Shown piece by piece: positions 56,947 through 60,000 of a DNA stretch of 60,000 bases. Below the pieces are notes generated by a model that was not told the DNA's origin, searched no databases, and saw only the letters and a list, made by a program, of their open reading frames with translations. The stretch lies in assembly GCF_037975245.1 (NCBI RefSeq), contig NC_092577.1, positions 25,047,398 through 25,107,397 on the forward strand, given 5' to 3'. Made by a program: the position numbers and the translations under genes. Position 1 is the stretch's first letter. The number at the start of each line of letters is the position of its first letter. This stretch comes from Apostichopus japonicus (taxonomy: Eukaryota; Echinodermata; Holothuroidea; Aspidochirotida; Stichopodidae).

Positions 56947-59401
56947 TTAAAATCTGGATGAATGCTTTGCAACCATTTCTTCTTTCTCTGGTGCAGGCAC
57001 AGGAGCAATATTGGGGGCAGGGGCTTGCTCAATGGCCCCAATCCTTCGATCTTGTTTCCGTTTGATAACACCTGCCATCATTGTAGACAGATACTCAAAA
57101 CTTTTCTTTTCATAAATTAATTGATCACCCACTGCTTCTGAATTTTAGAATAACACTTCTTAAACTGAAGTTCCCCTTTTACACTAGAACCTGTTCGAGG
57201 CTGCTGAACAACAGCATGGGACCTTCCCACATTATGATTGTGGTCCATGGCAGCTAATTTGAGTCTAGCAGACATATAAGGGTAATAAAATTCAAGCCTC
57301 TTAGGGGCATACTTCAAAACTACATTATGGTAGACCTCTAATGCCCCGGTATGCATAAATTCTGCCAAATATTTGAGGTCATTCAATAGACGTTTGCTCA
57401 AAATAATTTTGTTGAGAGCATTATGTGCAGGCGAGCCATCCACTAACCATCTCTTGCGACGACTGATCTCTGGATCAATAGGTTGGTGGCAACATTCTTT
57501 GAATGACTGAAAACGTTCATCATCATGCCAAGAATGTTTACCTGTTATGTGGTGAGAAAGAGACATCCACATTTCGAGTAACATTGAGGGATCTTTTCCA
57601 CAATTTCTACTGCAATACCAGACATGGTTATTAATAGCTTTAATCCAACACTCTATTTCCTCATTCCCCTTTTTCTTGGCAATTTTTCGTAGTTTTGAAG
57701 TAATATTTTTGGCTAAATGAAAAACATCCAAATTGTGTTTGACACCTTGATGATTATCTTTCATTAATTTCCTGATTGAGACATGCCTGTCAGAAGCAAA
57801 CTTTTCAATACTGAGTATATGGTCATTCAGGACCCTAGAAAAACATCTGGTAAATCCAACAGCCTCCATTTTGACAGAGGAACCGGTCTCAGATACTTGC
57901 ACCAATTCAAAGTCTACAACTTTTTCGGACTCTATGTCCATTAATGTGTAGCTGCAATATTTTGCGGAGTAACCAGGAGAGTCACAGCGACCATCTCCGA
58001 CCATACTTAACGGTTTGCCTTTAAGGCTACTTACTAACGAAGACTGGTCTTTGACCCAAGATGAATTTATCTCTGGAACGAGGTACTGCCTCTGAATATC
58101 CAAAAATAATGTTGGTGAAAATAACTTCAGGTTTGAAAGGTTACCAAATGACAAGATGCGTTGATACGTTAGGCCAGAATACATAATGGAAGCAGCTGTC
58201 AATAAATTACCTACAGGCATCCTTCCTTCCAGGGGTTGTGATGCCCATTTCATCACCTCATGCCCAGAAATACACTGAAGAGTAACCAATAATCCAGTAC
58301 CCACCACTACTTTTCTTATAGTTTCTACATTGCAATAACAATCATCACATTTAATTTTGAAGAAAATTTTGTCCAGACAAGAACCAAACACTAAATACTT
58401 GTCATCTGCCACCACTCTCTCTGGGAAAGGAGTCTTCAGGAAACTTACAGGCCATCTCGTCAATTTCATCATCATCACCTGGAAAGTAGGTGGGGTCCTT
58501 GGCCAAGTTATCCGTCTCATCAAAGTGGGATGTTGATGTTGACGGCTCATTGCAAGCGCCTGCCTCTATATTCTCGGCTTGTAGTGAGAGTGAAGGCACA
58601 TCTATGGGTAGTGGCACTGATGGCTGTCCTTGGGGCCGGGGCACTGCATACACATGGTCGTGGTCAAGGGCAGTAAGGTTGACCATAACATCAGGGCATG
58701 TCGTCTGACTCTCCACATCCACTGTGTGTTGAAGACTTTTGTCAGTCTGTATTGCAACATTGCAAGAGGGATTGGTAATGAGTTTCTGAAAAATAAAATG
58801 TTTAAAGCAGGCATCGATTATCTCTTTGCTACACATATTTAATGGAATTGACATGGCTGTAGTTGAGTCCAGTTAGTTTGAGTCCAGGACAAGCCGAGTC
58901 CAGACCCCCCAATGCTGAGTCCAAGTCTACCCTAGTCCAGTTAAAATGTGATTTTTGTAAAATGAAAGGTCCCTATAGATGCAAAATGTTAAGATGTTTT
59001 GTAACTTTCTAGCAACAACTGGGGAAGGGGTATAACGGGTCACCCCCTCCCCTTTGAGGATTTTTGTATTTATATTAAAGGATGCTTAGATACAAAATAG
59101 TGAGATGTTTTGGAACTTTCTAGCAAAAAATGGGGTGACATATTGTGTTATGTCCCCTCTAGCCCCAAAATATTTTTTTTTTGGGGGGGGGGGCAAGTCC
59201 CTGCTTGCCCCCAGGATCTGCGCCCATGGCTGTAGGTAAACTTTAAAATTACATGAGCTTTAGCTTACTCACTGGCATCATTTGGCGGCTCCAAACTGAC
59301 TGCTCTGTAGTTTTTCTTTTTGCAGGTGGTGGTGTTCCTGACGTGCCTGGTGTTGTGCTATCAATCCCCTCTTTAGGCGGGTCAAGCAAGCTAGCAACAT
59401 C
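56947..59401 (-). pseudogene. Kolobok-like transposase, multi-exon, with frameshifts
   Basis: One upstream exon (59273-59401, minus) reads DVASLLDPPKEGIDSTTPGT then PPPAKRKTTEQSVW, bounded by ttttcatgttag and a GTGAGT donor. The main exon begins at 58785 after ttatttttcag. Its core includes MVGDGRCDSPGYSAKYCSYT (first Asp region), FELVQVSETGSSVKMEAVGF, FASDRHVSIRKLMKDNHQGV (second Asp), VFHLAKNITSKLRKIAKKKG, HTGALEVYHNVVLKYAPKR (Glu region) and LAAMDHNHNV. This motif order is that of Kolobok-type transposases. Frames change near 58425, between the acidic leader and the core, and near 57125, before the last piece (LIYEKKSFEYLSTMM, to 56947). A THAP finger, if any, would lie beyond the right edge. 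Confidence 0.65.
58978..59135 (+). repeat. Direct repeat, two ~50-bp copies, 110-bp spacing
   Basis: gatgcaaaatgttaagatgt (58978) and agatacaaaatagtgagatg (59088) start copies that both continue through aactttctagcaa into a tgggg run. They lie in the intron of the Kolobok-like gene. Confidence 0.7.
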
Positions 59402-59431
59402 CTAACATGAAAAACAAAAGCAAGACATAAA

Positions 59432-59470
59432 TTACAGTGCACAGTTACAGTGTACAGTTACAGTGTACAG
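59432..59470 (+). repeat. 13-bp minisatellite, three units
   Basis: ttacagtg[c/t]acag is repeated three times in a row. Confidence 0.95.
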
Positions 59471-60000
59471 AATAAACAACAATTATGTACCCCTTTTATT
59501 CTATTGTATGTATAGAATGTTCATATCTGTACTTGTTTTATTTTTGGGGGGCATGGGTTAAGGGATGGCAATAAACATCTTGAAGGAGGTAAAATATTAA
59601 ATACATGTTATTTTCAATACATCAGTAAGAAATTTGGGAGACAAGAATGTGCTACAGGATAATTTTGAGAGAGGTGAGTGATCCAGACACTAACTGCTTT
59701 GGTGTTAAAAACCACATAAGAATTAGAACCTTGGCTTGGATACCAAAGGTGTGAAGATAAAGAGTCTTTACTCTCAAGCTTAGTGATTGCATAACACCTT
59801 GATAACATCAGTAAAGTTATCTCCTGAATGATATGAAAAGGTCAACAGACCTTGTTACATCAAGTGTGTCATAAGTAGGAGGCAGGTTGAAACTTGTGAG
59901 GAACATCTTAAGAAATCTAATTAAGTGTTTATCTGAGGGGAAATTTTCCCACAACAGACTCCTATTGCAAATAGTAGCTATAGGAACTTCAGTACAGGGA

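Noticed and set aside
1-60000. tRNA, rRNA or CRISPR features
   Set aside because: No cloverleaf with box A/B pattern, no rRNA core and no spaced short direct-repeat array was seen by eye. A covariance search (tRNAscan-SE, Infernal) would settle the RNA genes.

Overview
The window is a stretch of animal nuclear DNA. The genes have GT-AG introns, intergenic DNA is AT-rich and long, homopolymer G/C tracts are common, and the coding content is almost entirely transposable elements (TEs) of many superfamilies. The TE mix (Ty3/gypsy with a SCAN-like Gag, Tx1/L1-like LINE, hAT, P-element-like, Kolobok-like, tnp2-like, an OTU fragment), the frequent AGGCCT / CCTAACGTTAGG words and one P2X7-ballast-like gene suggest a marine invertebrate, probably a deuterostome such as an echinoderm, hemichordate or amphioxus. 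That placement is inference. No prokaryotic operon, rRNA, tRNA or CRISPR array was seen.

Layout. 1-5125: a degenerate Ty3/gypsy-type LTR retrotransposon (SCAN-like Gag; Pol with protease, RT, RNase H, a PHD finger and integrase). 6377-7924 (-): a broken DDE transposase. 8-17.8 kb: mostly noncoding, with a possible LTR-retrotransposon leader (10.6-11.1 kb), an OTU-protease-like fragment (13.07-13.35 kb, -), a 663-bp MITE (14774-15436) and a 264-bp tandem duplication (16.06-16.57 kb). 17851-23521: a complete hAT transposon with a perfect 8-bp target-site duplication and an intact two-exon BED/hAT transposase. 25.3-27.04 kb: an internally deleted Tx1-like LINE copy (A). 27.1-30.5 kb: a decayed P-element-like transposase preceded by a RAG1-N-terminus/ZAD-like zinc module. 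32.6-34.2 kb (-): an unidentified decayed coding remnant. 34.4-36.57 kb: LINE copy B. 36.85-37.15 kb: a tandem repeat. 38.8-39.4 kb: the 3' end of a different LINE. 40.4-44.1 kb: a decayed multi-exon tnp2-like transposase. 44.75-45.62 kb (-): LINE copy C. 46227-51129: a full-length Tx1-like LINE with two intact ORFs, followed tail-to-tail by a short inverted copy of its own 3' end. 53.1-53.95 kb (-): another LINE tail. 54521-55924: a two-exon gene for a stand-alone P2X7-ballast-like protein, the one good host-gene candidate. 56231-56456: a short MITE. 56947-59401 (-): a Kolobok-like transposase with frameshifts.

How the parts relate. These are layered insertions rather than a pathway. The two elements with intact coding capacity are the hAT and the full-length LINE. 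The three short LINE copies share its 5' and 3' ends but have lost different internal segments, so they look like non-autonomous relatives that may have depended on such a source. The gypsy, P-like, Kolobok-like, tnp2-like and DDE units carry stops or frameshifts and are fossils. No sequence search could be run. Family names come from recognised motifs, and confidences reflect that.
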